Positions 6,562 to 13,511 of a DNA stretch of 13,594 nucleotides are shown one piece after another. Position numbers and translations under genes: made by a program. The stretch is taken from NCBI GenBank assembly GCA_038199265.1, contig JBBPZD010000072.1:1-13594 (forward strand), given 5' to 3'. This DNA comes from Allobranchiibius sp038199265. Its GTDB lineage: Bacteria > Actinomycetota > Actinomycetes > Actinomycetales > Dermatophilaceae. The notes under the pieces are model-generated. The model made no database searches and had not been told where the DNA came from. It saw only the letters and a program-made list of their open reading frames with translations. The first letter of the stretch is position 1; the number at the start of each line of letters is the position of its first letter.

Positions 6562-7698
6562 GTGTCGCTTTCATGGAGAACTACCCCGCTCGCCAGCCGG
6601 CATCGCGCCCTCGGCTCCCAGCTTGAGGACTGGAACGGCATGCCGACAGCGTGGACCTACGACAAGGACTTCAACGAGGAGCACGTCGCGATCCGCACCA
6701 AGGCGGGCCTGATGGATGTCTCCGGCCTTAAAAAGGTGCACCTGGTCGGGCCGCACTCCCACCAGGTACTCAATCAGGCGACCACTCGGGACGTCAGCAA
6801 GATCTTCCCGGGCAAGGCCTCCTACGCCACGATGCTGGATGACCGTGGGATGTTCATAGACGACTGCGTCCTCTACCGCACCGGACCCAACTCGTGGATG
6901 GTCGTGCATGGTTCAGGCGCCGGCCACGAACAGCTCATCAACCAAGCCGTCGGGCGCAACGTCGCGGTCCTCTTCGATGACGACCTGCAAGACCTCTCCC
7001 TCCAAGGACCGGTCGCAGTCGACTTCCTGGCCGAGCACGTTCCGGGTATCAGGGACCTGCCCTACTTCCATCACATGCCCGCCCGGCTTTTCGGTCGGTC
7101 GGTGACAATTTCGCGCACGGGTTACACCGGAGAACGCGGCTACGAGATCTTCTGCAGAAGCGATGACGCGCCGATGATCTGGGACACGATCCTGGAAGAG
7201 GGCGCCGACATGGGCATCATCCCGTGCCGGTTCACCACGCTCGACATGCTCCGGGTGGAGAGCTACCTGCTCTTCTATCCCTACGACAACTCCGAGATGT
7301 ACCCGTTCGAAACGGATCTCCCCGGCGACACCCTCTGGGAGCTGGGCCTGGAATTCACGGTCAGCCCCGGCAAGACCGGGTTCCGCGGTTCTACCCAGCA
7401 TTACCACCGCAAGGGCAAAGAGCGCTTCAAGATCTTCGGGGTCCTGCTCGACGGCGACGAGCCCGCAGGTGAAGGTGATCCCCTCTTCGACGCCGACGGC
7501 AACGAGGTCGGTGTCATCACCTGCGCGATGTACTCCACGCTGACCAGGCGCTCGATGGCGATCGCCCGGATGAACGTCGAGGTCGCTGTACAGGGCACGA
7601 AACTGGAAGTGCGCGGAGCCTCCGTGAAGTCGTCGGCTATTGCGCACACTTTGACGTTCGACGACCCGGAGAAGAAAAAGAGAACCGCCCGTGGTTGA
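6562..7698 (+). CDS. dmmD: Dimethylamine monooxygenase folate-binding subunit DmmD (GcvT family)
   Basis: A 378-residue GcvT-fold protein. Motifs are LMDVSGLKKVHLVGP (50-64), DDRGMFIDDCVLYR (93-106), ISRTGYTGERGYEIF (183-197) and LDMLRVESYL (227-236). In dimethylamine monooxygenase (HODM) this subunit binds THF and takes up the formaldehyde released when dimethylamine is demethylated to methylamine. GTG at 6562 is set by AGGAG at 6551-6555, six bases upstream. It heads four tightly packed genes in the order D-A-B-C. Taken alone it could be called only a GcvT-family aminomethyltransferase, or be confused with DMSP demethylase; the three following subunits decide the name. Confidence 0.88.
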   Translation: MSLSWRTTPLASRHRALGSQLEDWNGMPTAWTYDKDFNEEHVAIRTKAGLMDVSGLKKVHLVGPHSHQVLNQATTRDVSKIFPGKASYATMLDDRGMFIDDCVLYRTGPNSWMVVHGSGAGHEQLINQAVGRNVAVLFDDDLQDLSLQGPVAVDFLAEHVPGIRDLPYFHHMPARLFGRSVTISRTGYTGERGYEIFCRSDDAPMIWDTILEEGADMGIIPCRFTTLDMLRVESYLLFYPYDNSEMYPFETDLPGDTLWELGLEFTVSPGKTGFRGSTQHYHRKGKERFKIFGVLLDGDEPAGEGDPLFDADGNEVGVITCAMYSTLTRRSMAIARMNVEVAVQGTKLEVRGASVKSSAIAHTLTFDDPEKKKRTARG

Positions 7699-8317
7699 CG
7701 GGAAGAGATCCACGCCTCCCTCAGCGATCAAGAGTCGACCCGAGTACGGAACCCTGCGGCCGGTCCCCCACGGTGACAAGAACCTCATCATCGCGGAAGG
7801 AACCGGGATCCACGCGGTGCTGCGGATGTTCGGAGAGGCTCCGGTCGGGTTCGCCGAACGGAGCACTCTGCTGTACGCCGAGACTGGTTCATCAGCCACG
7901 CACGAGCTCGACTGCCTTCGAGCCTTTGGCCTTACTGACATCGACGTCGTCCCCGAGGCGGACGAGGCATTGCGCTACCTCGAACGGCTGCTCGACCGCG
8001 CAACCATGGGGACCAACCTCTACACGGTCGGTGGTGAAAGTTTCATCGGCCAGGTCGTGCAGCATGCGATCGATCACAACCTGCACCACGCCTGCGTCAT
8101 CACCGAGCTCAGCGGATCTCTGGCCCGACGCGTCCAGTGCGTTCATTGCAAGCACACGACTGAGGGCGTCACGCAGTCGATCTACGAATGCCCGGGCTGT
8201 GGCCTGCAGGTATTCGTGCGCGATCACTACTCCCGCCGACTGGCGGCGTTCCAGGCGGTCTGCGCGAACGCCGAGGATCGCGAAGAGATCCTGGTTGCCG
8301 AGGCGGCCTATCAGTGA
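7691..8317 (+). CDS. dmmA: Dimethylamine monooxygenase zinc-ribbon subunit DmmA
   Basis: A 208-residue protein of the DmmA family. A C-terminal zinc ribbon is visible as CVHC (C150, C153) and CPGC (C167, C170), followed by the family-typical VRDHYSRRLAAFQAVCAN. The middle carries TVGGESFIGQVVQHAI, part of the N-terminal domain. It is a small structural subunit of the heterotetrameric demethylase; its exact role is not evident from sequence. The GTG start overlaps the dmmD stop by 8 bases, and its stop overlaps dmmB by four, so the complex is translated as a coupled series. Confidence 0.87.
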   Translation: MVDGKRSTPPSAIKSRPEYGTLRPVPHGDKNLIIAEGTGIHAVLRMFGEAPVGFAERSTLLYAETGSSATHELDCLRAFGLTDIDVVPEADEALRYLERLLDRATMGTNLYTVGGESFIGQVVQHAIDHNLHHACVITELSGSLARRVQCVHCKHTTEGVTQSIYECPGCGLQVFVRDHYSRRLAAFQAVCANAEDREEILVAEAAYQ

Positions 8318-9276
8318 AGTACACCAGGGAAATCGAAGTTCGCGTCGATGACGTCTGCGAGGTGGCCGACCGGATCAAGAAGTTCCGGTTCACCCCCGTC
8401 GATCGTGCCCGGCTGCCGACGTTCTCCGGTGGCGCCCACATCACCGTGCACATGGAGAGTCAAGGTCGCCGGATCCGCAATCAGTATTCCCTGACAAGCC
8501 CGCCGGGAAGCGTGGACGCCTACGAGATCTCCGTCCTGCGAGTCCAGGAATCGCGCGGCGGCTCAGAGTTCATGCACACTCAGGTCTCGCCGGGCGACAC
8601 GTTGTGGGTCGGCCAACCGAACAACCAGTTTCCCGCCTACTACCTGGCTCGCAAGCATCTGCTGATCGCTGGTGGAATCGGCATCACCCCCTACCTCGCG
8701 ATGCTCTCGCAACTCTCGAGGGCCCGCCAGGACTTCGAGTTGCACTACGCGATCCGCTCTGACATGGCCGGCGCCTACGCCGAGCACTTGCAGCAGACCT
8801 ACCCGGACCAGGCGAGCATCTACCGCTCAAATCTCGGAGAACGGCTACCCATCGCGGACATCCTCTGTAACCAACCGCTGGGTACGCACCTGTATGTGTG
8901 CGGTCCGGAGGGGATGATCGACGACGTCCTCAATTACGCCAGGAACGCCGGGTGGCCGCCCACCAATCTGCACTGGGAGAAGTTCCTGGCACCTCCGACT
9001 GGCGCGCCGTTCGATGTCGCGCTGTCGCGGTCAGGCCTTCAGGTGCACGTCGGCGAGGAGGACAGCATCCTGGAGGCTGTAGAGAATGCTGGCGTCGATG
9101 CGCCCTTCTTGTGCCGTGCGGGTGTGTGTGGCCAGTGCGAGACCCACGTCGTGTCCTGCGACGGACTCCTTGAACACAACGACGAGTTCCTGACCGCCGA
9201 GGAGCGCACTCGTGGGGCGCAGCTGATGATCTGCATGTCCCGTTTCACGGGCCGGGAGTTGACCCTTGATCTGTAG
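8314..9276 (+). CDS. dmmB: Dimethylamine monooxygenase reductase subunit DmmB
   Basis: A 320-residue phthalate-dioxygenase-reductase-type flavoprotein. In order: a flavin-binding barrel with RNQYSL (55-60), a pyridine-nucleotide domain with GGIGITPYLAML (120-131) and YVCGPEGM (194-201), and a C-terminal plant-type [2Fe-2S] ferredoxin with CRAGVCGQC (C267, C272, C275) and C307. It passes electrons from NAD(P)H to the heme subunit. The start is GTG at 8314, the GTGA overlap with the dmmA stop; a longer reading from 8188 runs across dmmA and was rejected. A 13-base GC-rich hairpin follows the stop before dmmC. Confidence 0.9.
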   Translation: MKYTREIEVRVDDVCEVADRIKKFRFTPVDRARLPTFSGGAHITVHMESQGRRIRNQYSLTSPPGSVDAYEISVLRVQESRGGSEFMHTQVSPGDTLWVGQPNNQFPAYYLARKHLLIAGGIGITPYLAMLSQLSRARQDFELHYAIRSDMAGAYAEHLQQTYPDQASIYRSNLGERLPIADILCNQPLGTHLYVCGPEGMIDDVLNYARNAGWPPTNLHWEKFLAPPTGAPFDVALSRSGLQVHVGEEDSILEAVENAGVDAPFLCRAGVCGQCETHVVSCDGLLEHNDEFLTAEERTRGAQLMICMSRFTGRELTLDL

Positions 9277-9277
9277 C

Positions 9278-9290
9278 GGCGCGCGGCGCC
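9278..9290 (+). other. Intercistronic GC hairpin between dmmB and dmmC
   Basis: GGCGC, GCG, GCGCC directly after the dmmB stop, without a T-tract. It could slow polymerase or protect mRNA ends and so tune the dose of the heme subunit. It may equally be chance in GC-rich DNA. Confidence 0.25.
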
Positions 9291-9323
9291 CCTGCGATAA
9301 ACCACAGCAGTAGGAGCAGGACC

Positions 9324-10385
9324 ATGACGATGACGTTCAACGCGGAGACCTTCCGGGACGACTTCACCTTCCACAACAGCGAAGCGGCCATTCGACGATT
9401 CCCGTTCCCGTTCGAGCGGGACGAGTACATGTACAGCGTCAACCTGGAAACGCACGTCCCGGGCGAGGTCGGGTCGGTCTATGAATACCCCACCGACGTC
9501 GACGAGCATTACGTCTCCGAGATGCAGGACCGCGCACTGGTGCTCGCGCAGGACCCACTGAGGTGTCAGTCGCTGCCCCACATGGACCTAGCCGGCTGGG
9601 ACGTCCTCGAGATCCTATTCACCAACATGGCGCAGGCCTACCCGCAGTACTTCACGCTGATCCGGGACGGTGAAACCTGGCACTGGATCAACCGACCGCT
9701 CGGCATCGACGACACCTTCACCTTCGGCGACACCAGCACGCTGCCGCTGCGGCCGGGAGACACCCTTGGTGTCGGTGAGCCCATGGGCCCGCTGGAGTAC
9801 TCCACGCGCCAGAGCCAGGGCGACTTCGTCATCCTCGACCAGCGAAACGACAACCTGTGGATGGACGCCGGAATGGTCACCACGCAAGCTGACTGGTCCC
9901 TGGACTTCGACCTGGGCATGAACTTCTTCGAGTGGCACGGCCCCGTCCCCCTCGCGCACGAGATGGGTGTGTTCGACCGCGCCCTGAAGTACATGCTCAA
10001 TCTGCAGCAGAGCCGTGGGGCGCGGAGGCTGAACTGGACGATGACCATCCACCCGCGGCTGGACACCAGCCCGGAGAACTACCACCAGTGGGGCACCGAC
10101 CGGGCGGCGGTGACCCCCGAGAACGTAGGAGATCTGGTGCACCTGCGGGTAGAACTGCAGATCTTCTTCCGCCTCCCTCGGTCCAACGCACTGGTGTTCC
10201 CGATCCGCTGCTATCTGATCAGCCTGAACGACCTGGTGACAGTTCCTGGCTGGGGCCAGCGTCTGCACCGGGTGCTCAAAACCCTGCCGCCGGAGTTGGC
10301 TGAATACAAAGGTCTGACCCGCTACCGGGAAACCACTGTCGAGTGGCTGGCGAGATACGACGACGCCGAGCCGACCCGGTCCTAA
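9324..10385 (+). CDS. dmmC: Dimethylamine monooxygenase heme subunit DmmC (DUF3445/HODM alpha)
   Basis: A 353-residue protein of the heme-dependent oxidative N-demethylase family (formerly DUF3445), in which a PAS-like fold binds heme b and performs the O2-dependent demethylation of dimethylamine. Recognisable parts are the N-terminal RFPFPFERDEYMYSVNLE, the central DFVILDQRNDNLWMDAGMV followed by DWSLDFDLGMNFFEWHGPVP (the ...W.L...G....IH.PVP block), and LRVELQIFFRLPRSNALVF with its conserved R-Q-x-x-x-RLP-like core, here ELQIFFRLP. The start ATG is preceded by TAGGAG at 9311-9316. It is the last gene of dmmDABC and convergent with tmm. I did not assign the axial heme ligand. Confidence 0.88.
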   Translation: MTMTFNAETFRDDFTFHNSEAAIRRFPFPFERDEYMYSVNLETHVPGEVGSVYEYPTDVDEHYVSEMQDRALVLAQDPLRCQSLPHMDLAGWDVLEILFTNMAQAYPQYFTLIRDGETWHWINRPLGIDDTFTFGDTSTLPLRPGDTLGVGEPMGPLEYSTRQSQGDFVILDQRNDNLWMDAGMVTTQADWSLDFDLGMNFFEWHGPVPLAHEMGVFDRALKYMLNLQQSRGARRLNWTMTIHPRLDTSPENYHQWGTDRAAVTPENVGDLVHLRVELQIFFRLPRSNALVFPIRCYLISLNDLVTVPGWGQRLHRVLKTLPPELAEYKGLTRYRETTVEWLARYDDAEPTRS

Positions 10386-10406
10386 CAAGTCCATCACCGA
10401 CGGAAG

Positions 10407-10423
10407 ACCGCCACCGGTGCGGT
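10407..10423. terminator. Candidate hairpin in the dmmC-tmm convergent gap
   Basis: ACCGC, seven bases, GCGGT, in the 39-base gap between two convergent stop codons. No T-run on either side, so at best a weak shared stop. Confidence 0.3.
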
Positions 10424-10424
10424 G

Positions 10425-11807
10425 TTAGCGCGAACCGCCCGCAGCATCCTCTGTTTCGGAAGCGAGCAGGGTACTGGTCATGAATGTCTCCAACGAGTCA
10501 TCACGCAGTTCCAACCAGCGATCGGGCAAGGGCGTCCCGAGGTTCCCGGTGACCGTGGAGGGGTACCTCTTGTTGCGGTAACCCATGATGTCTTCGTACT
10601 TGTGCTTCTTCCATTGCTTGAACAACTCGCCCTGCTCTTCAACCGCGAACTCGTAGTCGGTTTCGACCAGCAGGTCCCTGATGTACGCCGTCTGGAAATC
10701 GATCTCCTCGGTGGCGGTCCCGAGCGCCTCTTCACGAACCAGCCACTGCTTCTGGTCCTCGATCATCGACTTCTCATCCGGTAGCGCGATCCGACCGAGG
10801 ATCACGTCCCGGGCATACCACGCCTGCGCGTCGAACATGTTGAAGGTGTAGTACTGGTCCTGCATTCCCAGGTACATGAGCTTGCGGTTGCCCTCGAAGA
10901 AGATCCCCTTGTAAAGCTTCATTGCATACAGCCGGTTCCGCGTCTGAAGTCGCAGGGCGTCTGGCAGGAAGGGGAAATGATGCAAATAACCCGTGCACAG
11001 GACGACGGCATCGACCTCCTCGCTGCTGCCGTCGGCGAAGTGCGCCGTCTTGCCATCCAGTCGCTCCAGCAGCTGAACCTCATGCATCGTCTCCGGCCAG
11101 GCATAACCCATCGGACCGGATCGCGAACTGAAGGTGACTGAGGCAGCACCGTACTTGTAGCACTGCGAGCCGATGTCCTCGGCCGAATAGCTACTACCGA
11201 TCATCAACACTCGCTGGCCGGTGAATTCGCAGGCGTCCCGAAACTCGTGCGCGTGCAGAATGCGCCCGGGGAAAGTGTTGAAACCCTCGAAGTAGGGTGT
11301 ATTCGGAGTCGAGAAGTGGCCGGAGGCCACGATGACGTAGTCGAACTTCTCAACGGTCATCTCATGGGTCTCGTGGTCCAATGCAGTCACCGTGAACTGC
11401 TGATCGTCCTCGTTGTACTCGATCCATCGAACCGGAGTGTTGAAGCGGATGTACTTGCGCAGATCGTGATTGTCGACCCTGCCCATGATGTAGTCGCGAA
11501 GCACCGCGCGAGGAGGGTAGGAGGGAATCGGGCGACCGAAGTGTTCTTCGAAGGAGTAGTCCGCGAACTCCAGGCACTCCTTGGGTCCGTTCGACCACAG
11601 GTAGCGGTACATGCTCCCGTGCACCGGTTCGCCGTTCTCGTCCTGACCGGTGCGCCATGTGTAGTTCCACAGTCCGCCGAGGTCACTCTGCTTCTCGTAG
11701 CAGACGAGCTCAGGCACTTCGTGCCCCTGGCGGCGCGCCGTTTCGAATGCCCGCAGCTGCGCAAGTCCGCTGGGCCCGGCTCCGATGATCGCGATTCGTC
11801 CTTTCAC
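10425..11807 (-). CDS. tmm: Trimethylamine monooxygenase (Tmm), flavin-containing monooxygenase
   Basis: A 460-residue class B flavin monooxygenase, the usual Tmm length. It shows the FAD motif GAGPSG (9-14), the FMO signature FPGRILHAHEF (179-189), the NADPH motif GSSYSAED (204-211) and MGMQDQ-type LGMQDQ (313-318). Long stretches such as MYRYLWSNGPKECLEFADY and YTFNMFDAQAWYARDVI follow characterised Tmm closely. Residues Y207 and D317, which I recall as functionally important in Roseovarius Tmm, are present at the same numbers. It oxidises trimethylamine to TMAO with NADPH and O2, the substrate then used by Tdm. GTG start with AGGAGG six bases upstream (11814-11819). Other FMOs act on other amines or sulfides, but the sequence and neighbours fit Tmm well. 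Confidence 0.93.
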   Translation of the reverse strand: MKGRIAIIGAGPSGLAQLRAFETARRQGHEVPELVCYEKQSDLGGLWNYTWRTGQDENGEPVHGSMYRYLWSNGPKECLEFADYSFEEHFGRPIPSYPPRAVLRDYIMGRVDNHDLRKYIRFNTPVRWIEYNEDDQQFTVTALDHETHEMTVEKFDYVIVASGHFSTPNTPYFEGFNTFPGRILHAHEFRDACEFTGQRVLMIGSSYSAEDIGSQCYKYGAASVTFSSRSGPMGYAWPETMHEVQLLERLDGKTAHFADGSSEEVDAVVLCTGYLHHFPFLPDALRLQTRNRLYAMKLYKGIFFEGNRKLMYLGMQDQYYTFNMFDAQAWYARDVILGRIALPDEKSMIEDQKQWLVREEALGTATEEIDFQTAYIRDLLVETDYEFAVEEQGELFKQWKKHKYEDIMGYRNKRYPSTVTGNLGTPLPDRWLELRDDSLETFMTSTLLASETEDAAGGSR

Positions 11808-11897
11808 GGACGTCCTCCTGATGTCTCGGTTTTTGAGAAGCCAGTGCGAAAGATCTGACTAGAAGTGCCCGGCCGCGCGTGCGTCGGTGACTGCCTA

Positions 11898-11911
11898 TTG
11901 ATCGAATCAAA
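11898..11911 (-). promoter_or_regulatory. Candidate operator overlapping the tmm -10 box
   Basis: The minus strand reads TTTGATTCGATCAA. It contains TTGAT and ATCAA arms around three bases and covers the proposed -10 hexamer, so a bound repressor would block initiation. A near-copy occurs in the tdm leader at 4055-4068. Confidence 0.4.
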
Positions 11912-11934
11912 TATGATCGACCAGTTGATGTCAA
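11906..11934 (-). promoter_or_regulatory. Candidate sigma70-type promoter of tmm
   Basis: On the minus strand a perfect TTGACA (11934-11929), a 17-base spacer, then TTTGAT (11911-11906). The leader to the GTG at 11807 is about 90 bases. Confidence 0.5.
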
Positions 11935-11935
11935 G

Positions 11936-12236
11936 GTTTCAGCGGAGTGGTCGCCGTACACTCTCGACAATTTTAAGCTCCTGCGACCCGGGCTCGCCCT
12001 GCGATCAGCGGCGGTCAGACTCACGAATGCACGCGATCTGGGGCTATGGCTCGAGTTGAAGCCCATGTCGGTGGTCTTCGCCGGATCAAAATGACCGTGG
12101 TGGTGAGCCGAAATGGGAACGCGCAGCGGCCCATGTCGTGATCTCCACATCGATGCGCGCGGCGCGCTTTCCAACGCTGATGATCGCGTCCTCACCGAGG
12201 TACACGAGCGAGCGGTCGACAAGCGCGACGACGATG
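11936..12236. other. Gene-free stretch between tmm promoter and IS remnant
   Basis: Open frames occur on both strands, but none resembles a known protein or has a convincing start. A minus-strand frame of 91 codons (12086-12361) runs antisense through the transposase remnant and is treated as a shadow. The left end of the insertion element should lie here, but I found only a 7-base match (TGGGGCT at 12039) to the reverse complement of the right end. Confidence 0.4.
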
Positions 12237-12780
12237 ATGCACCAGACACCTCTGGATCCGACGAGCAACATGACCGTTGCCCAGATCGCGAAAGATTTTG
12301 GCGTCCACGAGATGACGCTGCATACCTGGATGCGCCAAGCGGCGATCGACGAGGGTGACAAACCTGAAGGTCCACTGTCGAGTCCGCGTAGTTACGTGAG
12401 GCTAACCGGGGGTCCCCGTCACGGTCGCGTGCCGGGCCTGGAAGCTTGCACGTCAGCGCTACCACCGGTGGCTGGAACACCCTTTTGTGCTGGGCCCGGT
12501 TCGGTAAGAAACGCATCAAGGGCCAACGCCCCGGACCAGCAGTGCTTGACGACCTGGTCAAACGGGTGTTGCCGCCGACAACCCGAACATGCTGTGGTTG
12601 GCCGATATCACTGAGCACGCCACCGCGTCGCGAACCTCACCTGGATCGAACGCACCTACCACCGCCACCGGCGCCAAGACCGCCTCGACAGATTGACCCC
12701 CATCGAATACGAGACCATCATCACAAGCCGGCCAATCAGGCCGCGTGACCTGGACTTTCACCTACCGTGCAGCAGCCCCA
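12237..12780 (+). mobile_element. Degraded IS3-family element (orfA and orfB fragments)
   Basis: Pieces of an IS3-family transposase in order but in different frames. OrfA: MTVAQIAKDFGVHEMTLHTW then MRQAAIDEGDKP (12270-12365). OrfB start: AWKLARQRYHRWLEHPF (from 12436). OrfB middle: FGKKRIKGQRPG then AVLDDLVKRV (about 12498-12570), and, shifted, ADNPNMLWLADITEH (12574-12618), which keeps the first catalytic Asp. OrfB end: LTWIERTYHRHRR then LDRLTPIEYETII (12636-12726), shifted once more, with ...NQAA and a stop at 12746-12748. The DDE core between ITEH and WIERTYH is deleted. The tail CCGTGCAGCAGCCCC (12765-12779) looks like the right terminal repeat. It is immobile. Confidence 0.8.
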
Positions 12781-12851
12781 GAAGTTGCGTCATGGGGTTG
12801 TTGAATACCTCACCTATCGCATGGGATTTCGGTCCTCATCCCGTGTAACAA

Positions 12852-12905
12852 CGACCGGCTCGCAGCGCCTGCTAAAGACAGCAGCGTCAGCGCGCGAGCC
12901 GGTCG
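12852..12905 (-). terminator. Terminator hairpin of tetR, built partly from its last codons
   Basis: CGACCGGCTCGC at 12852-12863 and its exact reverse complement at 12894-12905 form a 12-bp GC-rich stem around 30 bases. A 5-bp CTGCT/AGCAG hairpin is nested inside. Reading the minus strand the stem is followed by TTGTTACAC. The proximal arm lies in the final codons of tetR. Confidence 0.55.
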
Positions 12906-13438
12906 ATCGCGTCGGCCAGGTCACCTATGGCACGGTCCAAATCCGCACTGTCTTCATCAATGCCGTAGTCGAGGTGAAAACCCATCAGGGATGCGTCCAG
13001 CAGTAGGACAACCCGCCCGGCGCCTGTACGCGTGGCGCTGCACTTGGTGAGGTAATCCACTAATGCTGTGGTCCAGATGTGGTTGCTTTGCCGAACTGCT
13101 GAACGGTATGGCTCGTCACCCAGCAACCCGGATGCTGATGCTTGTTCGTAGAGTCGCTGGCACTGGTCAAGCTGACCTGCAGTCAGGGCGATCCAGAGGC
13201 TCAGTACGCCTGCGCGCACCGTTGGTTCAGGGTGCAGAGATCGCAGTGTCTCACTCGATCGCCGGGTGCTTTCGCTGATCACCGCAGCAACGAGAGTGTC
13301 TTTGGATCCAAAGTGGTACAGCAGCATTCGGTCGCTGGTATTCAGCGCAGCTGCCATCGGGCGCAGGCTAAGACCTATCAAACCGTGCTCGAGGACATAC
13401 TCAGTCACGAGTTGCAACAACTCATCACGTCGGGCCAT
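12887..13438 (-). CDS. TetR-family transcriptional repressor
   Basis: A 183-residue regulator. The N-terminal helix-turn-helix is evident: ELLQLVTEYVLEHGLIGLSL then RPMAAALNTSDRMLLYHFGS and KDTLVAAVI (residues about 6-53), with the Y-x-F-x-(S/N)-K end typical of TetR. The remaining part is an alpha-helical ligand domain without recognisable specificity. ATG at 13438 is preferred over GTG 13444 and TTG 13447, because these fall inside the operator palindrome. No Shine-Dalgarno is visible; TACAGT lies eight bases above the ATG, a spacing that fits a leaderless actinobacterial transcript. It is divergent from an SMR efflux gene, its most likely target. A role in the amine genes is possible but unsupported. 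Confidence 0.85.
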   Translation of the reverse strand: MARRDELLQLVTEYVLEHGLIGLSLRPMAAALNTSDRMLLYHFGSKDTLVAAVISESTRRSSETLRSLHPEPTVRAGVLSLWIALTAGQLDQCQRLYEQASASGLLGDEPYRSAVRQSNHIWTTALVDYLTKCSATRTGAGRVVLLLDASLMGFHLDYGIDEDSADLDRAIGDLADAIDRLAR

Positions 13439-13439
13439 A

Positions 13440-13473
13440 AACACCAACTGTAGCGGCTGCTACAGTTGGTGTT
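13440..13473. promoter_or_regulatory. TetR operator: 15-bp perfect inverted repeat
   Basis: AACACCAACTGTAGC at 13440-13454, spacer GGCT, then its exact reverse complement at 13459-13473. It starts one base above the tetR ATG and lies in the divergent gap before the SMR gene, so binding would repress tetR and probably the pump. Confidence 0.75.
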
Positions 13474-13487
13474 GTAGTGCTTGCTAC
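13473..13487. promoter_or_regulatory. Second, half-conserved operator copy
   Basis: TGTAG-N5-GCTAC, the same core as the centre of the large palindrome (13449-13463), shifted by 24 bases. This suggests two TetR dimers side by side. Confidence 0.45.
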
Positions 13488-13511
13488 TCCGAGTAAGAAG
13501 GTACTTCGATC

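Noticed and set aside
6324..6626. 100-codon frame upstream of and into dmmD
   Set aside because: No good ribosome site, overlaps the dmmD start in another frame, and covers the proposed promoter.
6562..7698. DMSP demethylase DmdA
   Set aside because: Also a GcvT-family demethylase, but the adjacent DmmA, DmmB and heme-subunit genes identify this as the Dmm folate subunit.
6913..7941. 342-codon minus-strand open frame under dmmD and dmmA
   Set aside because: Antisense shadow of two well-supported genes; its residues resemble no family.
8188..8316. N-terminal extension of DmmB by 42 residues
   Set aside because: It overlaps the zinc-ribbon end of dmmA in another frame. Homology of the reductase begins after GTG 8314, which also gives a normal 4-base coupling.
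11710..12618. 302-codon minus-strand open frame
   Set aside because: It runs antisense to the tmm start and the transposase pieces and is low-complexity, Ser/Arg-rich, as expected for a GC-rich shadow frame.
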